Assembly: GCA_001662425.1 (NCBI GenBank)
Contig: BDDC01000268.1
Coordinates: 4,281 to 68,280, forward strand
Direction: 5' to 3'
Length of the DNA stretch: 64,000 nt
Source of the DNA: Chlamydomonas sphaeroides
Taxonomy: Eukaryota; Chlorophyta; Chlorophyceae; Chlamydomonadales; Chlamydomonadaceae
The notes beneath the pieces are model-generated. The model did not search any database. It saw nothing but the letters and a program-made list of their open reading frames with translations, and had not been told where the DNA came from. The position numbers and the translations under genes were made by a program. Within the stretch, counting starts at the first letter, position 1; every line of letters starts with the position of its first letter. Shown piece after piece: positions 1 through 12,800 of the stretch.

Positions 1-116
1 AGGGAAGCCGTCAGCGCTCACAGCCGTTGCCAATATTTTGGCGCGACCTGGACAAAGCCCCAGCTAGTCGGCCCCAGCTAGCCGGCCCCAGCCGCCCGCC
101 CGCCCCGCCCCCCCAC

Positions 117-3100
117 CCACCATGCTGCCGCCAGCAGGTCCTGCTGGATGGCGATGGCGCACAGCACCGCATCGGAGGGGGCGTGGAAGGCGCAGATGAA
201 CGAGTCGCCCTGGCAGGCGTCGGGGGCAGGTGGGGCGGGCAGGGGGCAGGGCATTGGGTTAGGGCGATGACGTCGGGTGGATCGCTTGTGGGTCCCAGTG
301 GTGCGCCGCAAGTAGCTGGCAAGTAGCTCCCACGACCGCCCCTGGATCGCACCTCGGTGGCGCTCTCGTAGCCCGAGTGCCGCGCCAGCGCCCTCCGGAC
401 CACTGCGTGATGCGTCTCCACCGCCTCCGCCATCACCTCCTCCGGCAGCAGCTCCCACAAAGTGGTGCTGTTGGGTGGGTGTGGGGTGCGAGTGCGCCAA
501 GGGCGCATGCAGGTTGCAGCGAGGGAGGCGGGCCAGCGCCACCCACGCCCATCTCTTCGGGGCTCTGCCGGCGCCCCCGTCGCGTGCCGCAAGGCCCCCG
601 ACGCGGGCCTCAGAACACAGCAGCGCACATGGCAGCAGCACCGTCCCCGTGCGGCTTTGGCCACATCCTGTACGGCTTTGGCAGCAGCTGCGGCATTGCG
701 ACAGACTCGGAAGGGGCTTGCAGGGCCTCGTACTCGTAGCCGTTGGAACACGTGTCGTGGCACAGCCCGCCGACGCCATCACGCGCGCCCCCCTTCCCGC
801 ACCTGGACTCAATGTCTGTGGCGCCGCCGCCGCCAGGTCCATGCAAGGCCACACCGCGGCCGCAGTGCCAACGGGCAGGGCGGGCCAGCACGCAAATGGA
901 GTACCGTTAGTGAGGTCGCGGGGAACAGAGCGGGGCCGCAGCCCAGGTCCCGCGCCCCTCTGCCCACAACGCGTGCCGCGCGCCGCTCTGTCCACAATGC
1001 CGCGTGCGCCATCCCCCCAGCCCCCTAGCCCCCTGGCCCCCTAGCCCCCTGGCCCCCTGGTCCCCTGGCCCCCCGGCCCCTGCCGCAGAATGCGCGAGCC
1101 CTCCACCCCTCGCCCCACGTCATTCTGCTTCGGGCACTAGCAGTGAAGCGACCCACCCGCCCACCTGTCACCACCAGCGTCGTGGCTGGACCCGCGCCAG
1201 GCGGCTTGACGCCGCCGGTGAGCAGGCTGCGGTGGAGCTGGCGGCAGCGCAGCACAAAGGCCGCGCCCGCCGCCAGCAGCAGCCCCAGGCCGGTGAGCCC
1301 CAGCGACAGGCCCACGCCCAGCGCCACCTTGGCACGCTGGGCCTTGGCGTCGTCGTCAGCGCTGCGGGCGCCTGCACGGTAGCGGGCGGGCACCCGGCTC
1401 TGTGCGCGCATGGCGCCGTCTTCGCGACCGGGGGAACAAGGTCGGGGGCCGCGGGACCCAACCCCGTGTGCCGCACCGCCGTCGCATCCGGACCCACCTG
1501 CGCCGTTCGGCTCCGCCAGCTTCTCCGCGTTGCAGCGGATGAAGTCGCAGTACAGGCGCTGCAGCTCCGCCCGACTGGCGCCGCCAGCCGCCAGGCCGGC
1601 GGCCAGCTGCTGCTGCATGTCCGCCATGGCGCCGGCGATGGCCGACTCGGCCGTGGTGGGCGTGGCGGCCCACAGCGTCGCCGCGGCGCGCTGCAGGATG
1701 GCTCGGTACGGCACACCCACGCTCTGCCGGCCGGGGGGCGGCGAGAGATAAGGGACGAGGCGAGGCGTCAGCTGTCGTGGGGCAGGAGGGGCCCCTGCCT
1801 CACGCTCCGACCACACGGTGTGCGCCGGCTCTCCCACTGCTCTGAGCCCGTGCACGCGTCGAAACCGCTAGGGGCCAAGCCTGCGGTGGGCCCTGCACCC
1901 ACTGCAGCGAGTGCTGGCTCCGCCACACGCCATTGGGAGCTCCGCGGTTGGCGCGCTGTGAGCGCAAGCACCGCACGACAGGGGTCGCCTCCAGCCCGCC
2001 TTCATAGGAGAGCTCGCGTAACGCTCGCGCTGCGCCCCAGGCAAGGTAATTACCACACGCATGCCCGCGGCCCCAAGAGGCCACAGCTCAACGAGGCCCG
2101 CACAAGCGCCCTCCCGGCCGTGCTCCCCCGCCCAGCCCCACCTGCAGCTGCACGCCCAGGGCCACGTTGTCGCCCCCCACAGCAGCCGCCGCCACCGCCA
2201 GGAATTGCGGCGTTGCAACCGGATCTGGGGGCGGCAACGAAGGATGGGTGGGCAAGGCGCGCACCGACGGACGCCGAGTCGGGGCCGCAACCGGACACGG
2301 CAGCACCCTGCCACGCAAGGAGACATGCGGCCAGAGCCGGAGGCCCAGAGTCCAGTCGGCTGCTCACCGTATCCTGCGTCCAGCCAGCGCCGCAGCCCCG
2401 GCCCCGAGGGGTCCAGCTGGCTGCGGCGGTAGGGGCTGATGTGGCTGCTGGGGTCCAGCACCTGAGCCCAGCTCTGGGGGAGGCAGGGGGCAGGGAGGAA
2501 GGGCCAGCGAGGCGAGGCGTGGCGGGAGGGGTGGAGGTGGGCCAGCGGTGGGAGGCGCCAGCTGTGCCCGCTAAGGCACGACGCAGCTGCGGCGTCGAGT
2601 GCCGAGCGGACAGGCGGGGCGGAAGCCAGGGCGGCGTGGGTTCATGGGTGCGTAAGTGGGTGGCAGGGGCAGCGCTGGGCTCGGCTGGGCTGTGGGCGCG
2701 AGGCAACTTGCCTGCTCCGGCTGTGCGATGAAGGAGAGGAACTGCGGGGCGGCAGGTTGGGGGAGCCGCAAGACATGGGCGACAGGCAGGCAGTGGAGGA
2801 GCGGCGGCCGCGAGGGGCGGGGCCCAGGGCACCAGCAGCAGGCAGCGCAGAGCCCGGGGCCGCGGGGGGCGCGTGGGGCCAAGGGAGCGGAACGGGCCCG
2901 CCCAGCTCACCGAGTAGACCAGGCGCTGGTAGGCGAAGGACGTGTGCTTGTTGATGGCGGCGGTCCAGCCTGCGGCCAGGGGCACGAGCAGGCAGCGCGA
3001 GGAGCGGCTCTCCAGGGCCGGTCCGGTCCGCGCAACCTGCGGAACATGCCCGAACAGGTTTGGGAGCGCCCGGGCCGGGTGCGTGGGCCCATAGCGGCAC

Positions 3101-5856
3101 CCGCGCAGCCACGGTGACGCGGTGACGTGCCTGACCCCGCCAGCCCCGGGCCGCAGCCTGACCCCGCCAGCCCCGCTACGTTGCGCGCAGCCGCGCCTGC
3201 CAACGGACAAGCTCGCCCGGGAGCGCTGTGCCCATCGCGTCCCTCCGCACCTCCGTACGCGCTGTACGGCGCAAAGTTGACCAGCGCCGACCGGCCGCCC
3301 GCCAGCTGCGTACGTACGGCGTACGGGCACATGCTGGGCCCGGTGCACGGCACCAGGCGTCCGGTGGTCCGGTCCAGCACGCGGGCGGACCCAGGGAGCC
3401 CGGACACGCCCAGGCGCGAGGCCGAGGCGGGGCGGGCGCCCGGGCCCTGCCAGGCCGCGGCCTTGAAGGCGTTCCCTGGGGGCGGGCGCACATGCGGCAT
3501 GTGGGGCATGCGGCATGTGGGGTTCGTGCCCACGGAGCAGCGAGGTGCCGGCAAGGCGTACGCCACGGGCGGTGGGCCACAGCGCGAGGGTCGGCCCGTG
3601 TGGGTCGCTGCCCGGGGCCCTGCGTGGCGCATGCGGAGGCGGGGCCCGCCACCGTAGCCCAGCCCGGCGCAGCATGTGCGCGCGTGGGTTTCCTGGGCCC
3701 CTGCGGCTCTGTCTGCATCGCAGCCGGGGTGCCGCCCCGCCTGGTCCGCCAGTGCCGCCACGCACCCGTGTCGATGCTCATGAGGCACTGCGGCCGCCCC
3801 GCAGCACTCGGCCGCACGCCCCGCACAAACAGGCTGCTGCTGCTGCCGTTGCCGCCGGCGCCACCGCCGCAGGCAGCCGGGCCGGGCCCCGCGGGCGCCA
3901 GCGGCAGCAGCCGTGTGTAGAGTGCCATGGCCTCCCGCATCGCCTCGTTGTCGGCGAGGGGCTGCACCGGGCATGGGGAGGTTGGGGCAGACCCCTGGAG
4001 CTGAGGAGCTGCGCGCGAGGACCATGGCTGCCCATGTCTCCACATGGGCCGTGACTCCTGCTGTGGCTCCCGCTCGACCTCAACCCCATGCTCCCGACAA
4101 CCACATGGGCCTCCGTCACGTACGACAATGCCCACCTGCATGTTTCGCGGGTCGTACACGGCGCCCTGCCCCGTGCCCCGGTACTGCAGGTACGGCGCCG
4201 CCATGGCCGTCAGCAGGAAGCCGTGCCCGCCATCGCCGCCGGGCGCGTCTGGGCAGCGCGCCGGCGGATCGAAGCACACCCCGAACAGGTCGCCCACGCC
4301 GTCGCCTGCGAGGCCAAGCCGCATGCGAGGGCAAGCGGTGTGCGGTGTGCGATGGCACGAGGTATGCGATGGCAAGCGGCGCGCCGGGCACAGCTGGGTG
4401 CGACTGGCCAGGGGCCCTAGCTCCGGCCCCCGGGGCAGCCCAGGTTCGCCGGCCGTGGGTGCTATGCGGCGACCCCTGCGTGCCCACCCACCGTCCGTGT
4501 CGGTGCCGTTCATGGCCTCCGCCAGCCCCACAAAGTCGTCCCACGTGGCGGGCACGCTCAGGTTGTAGCGCTCAAACAGGTCCCGCCTGCGGCCAGGCGG
4601 CGTGGGGCAGCGGGCGGGCGGGCGGTGGGCGGCGAATGGTGCGGCGGCTGAACATGCGGCCGTCGGAGCGCCTGCCGCTACTCGAGGGGCGGGACCGGGC
4701 CCCGGCGGCCAACACTGCGCCCCACGGCCACGCGGTCCTGCAGCCGCAACTAATCAGCAGCTGCAGCAGCCAATGATCTTTTATATATTGCTGACATACC
4801 GGTAGCAAGAAAGCGCATCATGCCTGAGAAAGCCGTCCAATCGCCGCACCTGTACATCAGCAGCAGCACGTCCCCGTCGATGGGCAGTCCCACGAGCTGG
4901 CCGCCGTACAGCGCCCCCAGCGAGCGGTACAGCGGCGCCACGTCGCTCCAGGCCAGCCCCGGGTCCTCCGCCACCACGTCCTCCAGAGCCGCCAGGGCGC
5001 CCAAGCTAGCCAGCTCGGCTGGCGCGTAGGGGCGCACGAAAGGGGAGGAAGGGACGGAGAAGCAGGGGCAGGGATCAAGGTGGGGTGCGGTGGCTTGCCA
5101 GCTGGGGCACAGGCAGGGCTCGGCGGTGGGGGCCGCCGGCCCGGTGCCAGCAGGGGTCGGGCTGGTCCGGGCCGGAGAAGGGCTCTAGGGCGCGCCGCGA
5201 GCGGCGCCGTAGTGGCATGGCCAGAGTTTCAATCCCCATGGCTCCAAGAGTTTTGATGGCTCCAATGGCCGCCAAAACATGCCGGCCGGCAGCTCGCCTG
5301 GGTAGGCGCAACCCCTACAACCCTGGTCAGGGGATGCGCGTGTCGCCACGTTCTGCCGCTCGTCCATGGACGGCGACAGCGGCCGCACCCAGGCGTCCCA
5401 GCGTGCGCGGAAGCTGCATGAAAGTAGGCACCGCAGCTTTGCAAAGGATCAGATGATGGAGGTGCAGCCCTACCCATGGACGACGGCGGAAGCACCCAGG
5501 CGTCCGAAAGCACCATCGCAGCGAGCGCCTCCTTGCGGGCCTCGGACCCCACCTGCGGCGATGCGCATGTGCCCGACAGGGGAGGCTGTCACCATGCATG
5601 TGGTGGCCTAGTGCCACGTGGGTGCGGCGGCACGCTGCGCAGTCGCCGCCGTGCATCTTTATCGTACACCGGTACTGTGCCGTGCACCCGTACTGTGCCG
5701 TGCACCCGTGCTGTGCCGTGCACATCACCACCGCCACACCTGGTCCTCCGGCACCACATTAAACACCACCCGCGTGCCGGTGCGCTGCTCGAACTCGTCG
5801 GCGTATTTTCTCAGCGTAGCGACCACGGGCTTGCTAGGCAGCATCACGCGTAGGGC
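117..5856 (-). CDS. Receptor-type class III nucleotide cyclase with solute-binding ectodomain (partial, paralog A)
   Basis: Likely an extracellular-ligand-regulated adenylate or guanylate cyclase. Exons seen, in transcript order: 5856-5740, an unresolved stretch, about 5037-4850, 4586-4492, 4305-4136, 3961-3766, 3475-3251, 2969-2911, 2473-2368, 2224-2142, 1723-1498, 1371-1165, 815-803, 467-353 and 209-117. Phases agree from 4850 onward. The ectodomain matches family 1 solute-binding proteins: an N-terminal ALRVMLPS strand, VPATWDDFVGLAEAMN, and a DTDGDGVGD loop like an EF-hand. One membrane helix follows in the 1371-1165 exon. Catalytic domain C1 begins with DIES on a 13-base exon, then STTLWE and GDSFICAF, so both metal-binding Asp residues are present. 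The window edge cuts off the rest of C1 and all of C2. The signal-peptide exon was not found between 5857 and 6700. The SBP region has fewer introns than paralog B. ATP versus GTP preference cannot be told. Confidence 0.85.
5670..5723. repeat. Three copies of an 18-bp tandem repeat
   Basis: Three consecutive 18-base units share the core ACTGTGCCGTGCAC, with one to two changes between units. They lie just 3' (in transcript order) of the first recognised exon of the minus-strand cyclase, so probably inside its intron. Confidence 0.8.
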
Positions 5857-6853
5857 CTGGGGATGTGGAAGGAGCGAGGGCGGGAGGGCGTGGGGAGGGA
5901 GCGCCTCCGCGCGTGCATCAGGCTGGGGTACAGACGCTGCGTGTGCTTGCCCGTTCGCTGGCACCCGGAACGCACCCGGTTGGCCTGGACCTGGATCCGG
6001 AGGCAGTCTGTCACGAAAGCCTCCACACGCGAAACCAGGGCCTCCGCGCTCGTGCTTTCCCAGCACACCGGCGTCGACCTGACACGTAACCGGGATGTTT
6101 ACCGTTGGCCACAGACCACAAGCCAAGCACAGGGAGCGGGGTGGGTTATGCCAGCTGCAGGCAAGTGATGTCCAGCGTCGGCAGGACTCGGGCAGGACAG
6201 TTTCTTTGGCGTTGTAGCTGGTTGAAGTTACAGGAATTGGAAAATCGAGCACCGAGGAGTGACACAGCGCGCTCCCTCCGCCCCTCGCTGCGCTGACGTT
6301 CGCTGCTTACGCGTTGAAGACACGGTCGACGAATGCCGCAGCGCACGTCTCAAGTGCCGAGGCTGAGACAGCGCCGTCCGCATGCGCCACAAGCCACATT
6401 GAAGACAAGAGAATAAACCACGCGGTCACATTGGTTGCAGCACAGCGCGGCAACCGCGCTGAGCGAGACAGGCCGCTTGGCATGGACGCCCGTCGCTCGC
6501 CTTGACGCCCGACGCCAAGCTCTGCTGTTTGGGTAACTTTAGGCTGTGCGACATGCTGATGAAGCTTGAGCTAGGCCTGTGGTAGGCACCGTGGCAGTGA
6601 GCATTTCTGTTGGTGAGGCCGACAGAGCGTTATTTTAGGTGAAGACGAATATTCAAGGCGTGCAACTTCAGTATGTTATGCTACGGTGGCGAACGACGGC
6701 TGACGAAGCACGAAGGCGCACGTACTACAGAATTAATAGAACTTGTTCGTTTCTTTTATGCAACACATAGCTACGCTTCAAAACATACGCAAATTACTTG
6801 TTCGCTAGACAACGGACAGGGTTTGCACATTGCGTATTGGCGCCGGCCGGTTC
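5857..6853. other. Divergent intergenic region between cyclase A and the AFG2-like gene
   Basis: This stretch lies between the first recognised exon of the minus-strand cyclase and the AFG2 start, and becomes AT-richer from about 6200 to 6830. It should contain promoters in both directions and the missing 5' exon(s) of the cyclase. I found no clean signal-peptide exon, TATA box or RNA gene in it. Confidence 0.5.
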
Positions 6854-9800
6854 ATGGCCCTTGGGGAACCCTGCTATGCAGCATCGCTTGTAGATGGCGT
6901 GGCACCACGTTTGCCGGCCTCCGCAAGCTGGGTTGCGCTCCCACCCGATGCGCTCGCGGCTGCGCGAGTTGCAGCGGGCCAGGTCGTGCTGGTGAGCTAT
7001 CAATACGGTGTGAGGAGCAAGGCACGCGCTCTTGGCCGCAAACGACGCGCGACAAGGCGCCATACCGCAAAACACCCGCCCCCTCTTCCCGCGCATGCCG
7101 GCCCCATGCACCGCCCATCCCCTACCCCTCCCAGGTCGGCATCAGCGCACGGGTGCTGCCGCCGCCCGGCTCTCCTGGCCCCTCGGCGGCCCGCAGCCCA
7201 GGTCCCGCCTCGACCTCGGCCTTCGGGCCCGCACCCGAGCTGCTGACCCCCGACCCCACCACGGGCCAGCCTCCCACTGCCCAGAGCCTGTGGCGGCTCT
7301 GCAGCCGCCGCCTGGGACTGCAGCTGCCCGACCTAGCAGGTGTGACAGCCCCCTTGCTTTGAGAGCTGTGGCGCTGTCACAACTAGCACGCGCTGTGTGC
7401 AGCTCTGCCCCGGCCATGGGCTTGCGCCCGAGCACGCCCCGTGCTGACGGTGCCCCACCCTCCTCGCTCGCAGAGTCCCGGCATGCGCTCCCAGCAGACC
7501 CCGGCCAGGCGACCTCCGGGCCCGGCAGCGCCGCGTTGGCGGCGGCCGGCGTGCCCCTGGGCACGCGGCTGCTGCCGGCCCGGGCCTGGCCCGCGGCCAA
7601 GCTGCCTCGCGCCACCGCGCTGCTCAGCCCCGCGCTGCGCGAGAGCGCCGGCCAGCCGCCACCCGGCACCGTGCTGCTGCTATACCGCCCCATGACGACG
7701 TCGGCGGCCGCCGCCGCCGCGGTGACGGCGGCGGCGGGGCCGCCGGCGGCGGCGGCGCCGCCGGGCACCGCGGCGGCCGTGGTGGCGCCGGCTGACGCCG
7801 CCGCGGCGGCTACGGTGGTGCTCAGGCTCTGCGGGGACGCCCTGCTGCAGCCACCGGCGGGCCCGACGGTTGAAGCCGACGGCGCCGAGGCGGCGGCGCC
7901 CGGGACGCCCGCCTCGAGCCGCGGCGGCGCCGGCAAGCGCGCCGCCGCCACGCCCGGACGCAGCCCCGCGCCCGTCGGCTCCGCAACCCCTGGCGGCGCA
8001 CCCCAAGGACCGCCAGGAGCAGCAGCCCCGGCGGCGGCGGGCCCGCTGCAGCGGTGGCCGCTGGAGACGCTGCTGTCGGCGGCGGAGGCGCGGGACGAGG
8101 GCACGCGGGCGGCGCTGGCAGCGGTGGCCCGGCGGCACCTGGCGGGGCGTCACGTGGTCGCAGGGGCGCCGCTGGTGCTGCCGGTGCTGGGCAGCAGCGC
8201 CGTGGTGTGCGTGGAGGCTGCGACGGTGGTGGCGGCGGCGTCGGCGACGGCGGCGACGGCAGTGGGTGGGGGCGCCGCTGGGCTGGCGGAGGTGGTCGAG
8301 GTGGGCAGGGCCACGAGGGTGGAGGTGGTGTATCCGGACGAGCCGCTGCCGGCGGAACTGGCGGCAGTGGTGGCCGCAGCGGCGGCAGCGGCTGGGACCG
8401 GCGGCGGCGCGCTGGCGCCGGCATCGGCGGTGGTGGCGGGGCCCGGCGGCGCGGCGAGGATGGTGGCGGCGGCGCGGGAGGCAGCGGCGGCCGCGGTGGC
8501 GGAGAGCGCAGCCGACGCGGCGGCGGACGCCGCTGAGCGCGCGCTTCGCGCTGGTGGGTGCGGCGGCGGGCGGGAGACGGGCCGGCACCCGCCACGGGTC
8601 CAGCGGGGCTGCACCCGCCGAGCCGCAGTCTCCGGCCTGGCTGCTTGGCTTACTGGTTTGGCTAGGCGGCGGTGATGGCCCCTGATTTCCCCCTGGGACC
8701 AGACCTGGACCACACATAGCAGTGGCGCGTCGCTGCTCCGCCTCCCAGCTGCTCCCCTCCCGCCTGAGCGTGTCCGGTGGCTCCCTGACGCCCCACCGCC
8801 CCCACCCCAACCCGCCGCCGTCCTGCCCGTCCCGCCCGTCCCGCCCGTCCCGCCCGTCCCGCCCTGGCCCAGGCCTGGCCTCCTCGGGCGTGGACTTCGG
8901 CCAGCTGGGCGGGGTGGGGCCCCACCTGGCGGCGCTGAGGGAGCTGGTGGCGCTGCCGCTGCGGGCGCCGCAGCTCTTTGCGCACTACCGGTGCGGACAA
9001 TGGGGCAGGGGCTGGGCGCCGCGACAGCAGCGGCTGAGGGCTTGTTGGTGTAATGCCGGCAGGTGCGGGGCGCAGGCGCAGCGGGTCATTGAAGCTGTCC
9101 CCCTGGGCTTGATGCCTCGCGCCAGCATCGGCGCCCCTGCCTTCCTGCCTGCCCCGCTCCCCGGTCCTCCCCCTGATCGCCCCGCGCAGGATCCGGCCGC
9201 CCCGCGGTGTGCTGCTGTACGGCCCGCCCGGCAGCGGCAAGACGGTGCTGGCGCGGGCCGCGGCGGCGGACGCGGGCGCCACCGTGTTCCTCATCAACGG
9301 CCCCGACGTGGTGTCCGAGTACTACGGTGGGCGTGGGGGCGTTGACGTGTGTGTGGGGTATAGCTGCCTGGTATCTTTGCGTGTGTTCAACTTTATAGGC
9401 CGGAAATAGAGTACCACCCCGCACGCGGCACGCCCCGGGGTTAATGACGCGCTGGTCGTGCGTAGGAAGGAAGTAGGGACGCGTTCAGATGCAGCCGCGC
9501 GGGAAGCGAAGCCCAGCGCCGCCTTGAAAAGAACCCGAGGCCCGTGTGTCTGCTGCCACGGGGTGCGGTCGCGGGGGCGCTGCTGCGGGCGGTGTGTGGC
9601 AGGGCAGTGGCTGCGGGCGGCGTGTCAGGCCTCGAACCAGCCCCACCACGCCCCTGACAAGCCCCGCCGTGTGTCCGCCCTCCCCGCCCCCCGCAGGCGA
9701 GTCGGAGGCCAGCCTGCGCGGCATCTTCGCGGCCGCCTCCGCGCTGGCGCCCTCCGTGGTGCTGATCGACGAGGTGGACGCGCTGGCGCCCGCCCGCTCC

Positions 9801-12800
9801 GGTGGGGCAGGGGGGCGGGGGCAGGGCCAGTCCGGACCGGTAGCCGGGGGTCAGGGGTAGGTGCAGGCGGCGGGGCGGCTTGCTGCCCCCGGGTGCCCCC
9901 GGGTGCGCAGCTAGGCCCCCGTACGCTGCCTGCCTCCGACCATAGTCGCGCAGGCGGCGGCGGCGGCGGTGTCTCGGCCGTGGCCTCGCACCCGGCCACC
10001 ACCCGCCTTGGCAGCCTCCCGATCCGCCCTCGTGCCGCCTTGTCTCACCGCTCGCGGCCCCGCAGGCGGCGGCGGCGGCGGCGGCTCCGACGTGGCCTCG
10101 CGCCTGGTCACCACGCTGCTGACGCTGCTGGACGGGGCAGATGAGGCCGCGGCCCAGCCCCAGCAGCTCCCCGCTGCTGGCCAGCAGCCGCCCCGACCGG
10201 CCCGGCCCGTGGTGGTGGTGGCTGCCACCAACCGGCCCGACGCGCTGGACGCGGCGCTGCGGCGGCCGGGGCGGCTGGAGCGGGAGCTGGAGGTGGGCGT
10301 GCCCAGCGCGGCGGCGCGGCTGGAAATCCTGCAGGCCAGGTGAGGCGGCTGCAGTGGGACCCCGACTCCCAACTCCAAGCACACGCGTGTGCCTCGCACT
10401 GCTGCCGCGTGTGGGGTTCTGTTCTCTTTGACACTGCAAGACATGTGTGGAGGGCCCGGGTGGAGGTGGCGGCGATGGGGCTTGAGCCCAGCGGAGGGGC
10501 CGTGGCCCTGGCCGTATGGGTGGGGGGGCTGAGGGGCCACGCCGGGCAAGGAGGGCCGTGACTTGGCCCTGCCTGGGTGGGGTGGGCGCGGTAAATGGGT
10601 GAATGGGTGAATGGGTGAATGGGTAAATGAGTGTATGGGTGAATGGGTGAATGGGTAAATGGGTGAATGGGTGAATGGGTGGATGGGTGAATGGGTGAAT
10701 GGGTGGGAATCCCACGCGACAGATGCACGCGTCAGGTCAGAGGCTGTGCCTCCGGCGGAGGCCGTCCCGGGTTGGTTGTGGGTGACGTGGAGCGCGGGGG
10801 TGCGTGCGCAGTGCAGTGCCATGGGCGCAAGGCCCTGCTTCAGCCAGCAGCTGCCTACCTCCTTGCGCCCCGGCCCTCGACCGCGGCCCACGCCCAGGCT
10901 GCGCGGCGTGCGCCACGTCCTCACGGCCGAGCAGGTGGGGCCGGGTGGGGCCGGGCGGGGGCGCTGCCTGGGGCGCTGCCCCTGGCCAGACGGCGAGCTG
11001 GGCTGGCTAGGTCGGACCCTTGGCAGCGCCGGACAAATGCTGTGACGCCGCTGACCTAGGGCCTGGCATCACGCCAGCGGACTGGATCCGCGGCCCCCAG
11101 GCACCCGTCGTGCCCATGCCCGGCCCAGTCCCGTGAGCGGCCGCCCTGGGCAAACGCCGCGCCACCCTCGCCCAGGTTGCTGCACAAGCCCCTCGGCGTC
11201 TATGCTGTGGCCAACGCGCCCGCCCCTCCTGCCCTGCCCCGCCCCTCCCGTCCCTCCCGCCACCCTCGCCCAGGTTGCTGAGCTGGCTTCGGGTGCGCAC
11301 GGCTTCGTGAGCGCCGACCTGGCTGCGCTGGTGGACGAGGCCGCCATGGCCGCACTGCGCAGGGCCGCGGCGGGCAGGACACGGGGAGCCGCCGCCGCCG
11401 CCGCCGCGGCGCCATTGGCCGAGGCCGCGGCGCATGATCCGGCCGGCGCGGGGCTGGCGGTGACGCTCGACGACTTCCGGTGGGTCCGGGTCCACGGAGG
11501 CGGTGGGTTAGCGGGCGGCCGAGGTGTGCAGGGCGGTGCGCTGGGCCCGGCCCCGGGGGTGCTCGGGTGACGGCGTGCGGCGTGCGCTGCCCGCCAGCGC
11601 CACGTGCCGCCTGCGTTGGGACCCCGTGTGCTGCAGGGCGGCCGAGACGCGTGTGCGGCCCAGCGCGCTGCGGGAGGTGGCCGTCGACATCCCCTCCGCC
11701 ACCTGGGCGGACATCGGCGGCCTGGAGGAGGTCAAGCAGGCGCTTCGGGAGGCGGTGGAGTGGCCGCAGAAGGCGGCGGCGTGAGCGGGGCGAGGAACAC
11801 GGGGGTCAGGAGCCCATCGAGCGGCTGTGCAGCTCTGTCAAGTGGGCGTACCGCTCCCCAGCACCTTATACCGCGTGGGCCGTACAACTCGGCGCCGCCG
11901 GCGTGTCAAACCCTACCACTTCCCCCGGTTCCCCACCGTGCCTTAACCCTTCCCCGCAGCGCCATGGCCCGCCTGGGCGCGCAGCCCCCTCGCGGCATCC
12001 TGCTCTACGGCCCGCCCGGCTGCAGCAAGACGCTGCTGGCGCGGGCGGTGGCGGCCGAGGCGCGGCTCAACTTCATCGCCGTCAAGGGCGGCGAGCTGGC
12101 GAGCAAGTACGTGGGCGAGAGCGAAAAGGTGCGGGGGCGGTGGGGCTGGGAGGCACGGGCGGGGAGGGGAGGCAGGGAGGGAGGGAGGTGGTAGGCGGGT
12201 GGCGGTGCGGGGGCGGCTTGCAGGGCCCGGGAGGCGGGCCGGGTCAGTCCCCAACCGCATGACGGCCGCCAGGGCCTGCCGGTATGCGGCGCGGCGTGCG
12301 GGCGCAGGCAGACATGTGGCGGCCTGGGCCACCACCGCCACCGCCCTCTCCTGTCGTGCGCTCGCAGGCCATCGCCTCGCTCTTTGCGCGCGCCCGGGCC
12401 ACGTCGCCCTGCATCGTGTTCTTCGACGAGCTGGACGGCCTGGTGGGCAGCCGCGGAGGGCCGGAGCAGGCGGGCGGCGGGCAGGGCGTCAGCGAGCGCG
12501 TGCTCAGCCAGCTGCTGACAGAGATGGACGGGCTGCAGGTGCGGGTGGCAGCTAGCTCGTCGCCCTTCTAGGGTTGCTGTTTTGCATGGTTGCATGTGTG
12601 CGGATGGCGTACGGCCCGGCTCAGCCCAGCTGCCGACCCAGCGGGATGGGCTGCTGGTGCTTGCGCATCGGCGCCCGCGGCTGCCGTACATGTGCACGCA
12701 TGGGCCTGCCCCGCCTGGTCGTCGTCCCCGAGCCTACCGGCTGTGCTCTACCATCGGCCCCAGGCCGTGTGCGGCGAGGGCTCAGGCTCCAGGCCAGCTG

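Noticed and set aside
1004..2731. 575-codon plus-strand ORF
   Set aside because: Antisense shadow of the minus-strand cyclase; no recognisable protein features.
2050..3765. 571-codon minus-strand ORF
   Set aside because: Mostly a wrong-frame read-through of several cyclase A exons and introns; the real exons in the region follow other phases with good splice sites.
5670..5723. GTAC cores in the 18-bp repeat as copper-response elements
   Set aside because: They arise from the tandem repeat unit inside the cyclase gene and are not near a copper gene start.
8150..8810. Antisense Arg/Ala-rich ORFs opposite the AFG2 exon
   Set aside because: Compositional shadows of GCC/GGC codons on the coding strand.
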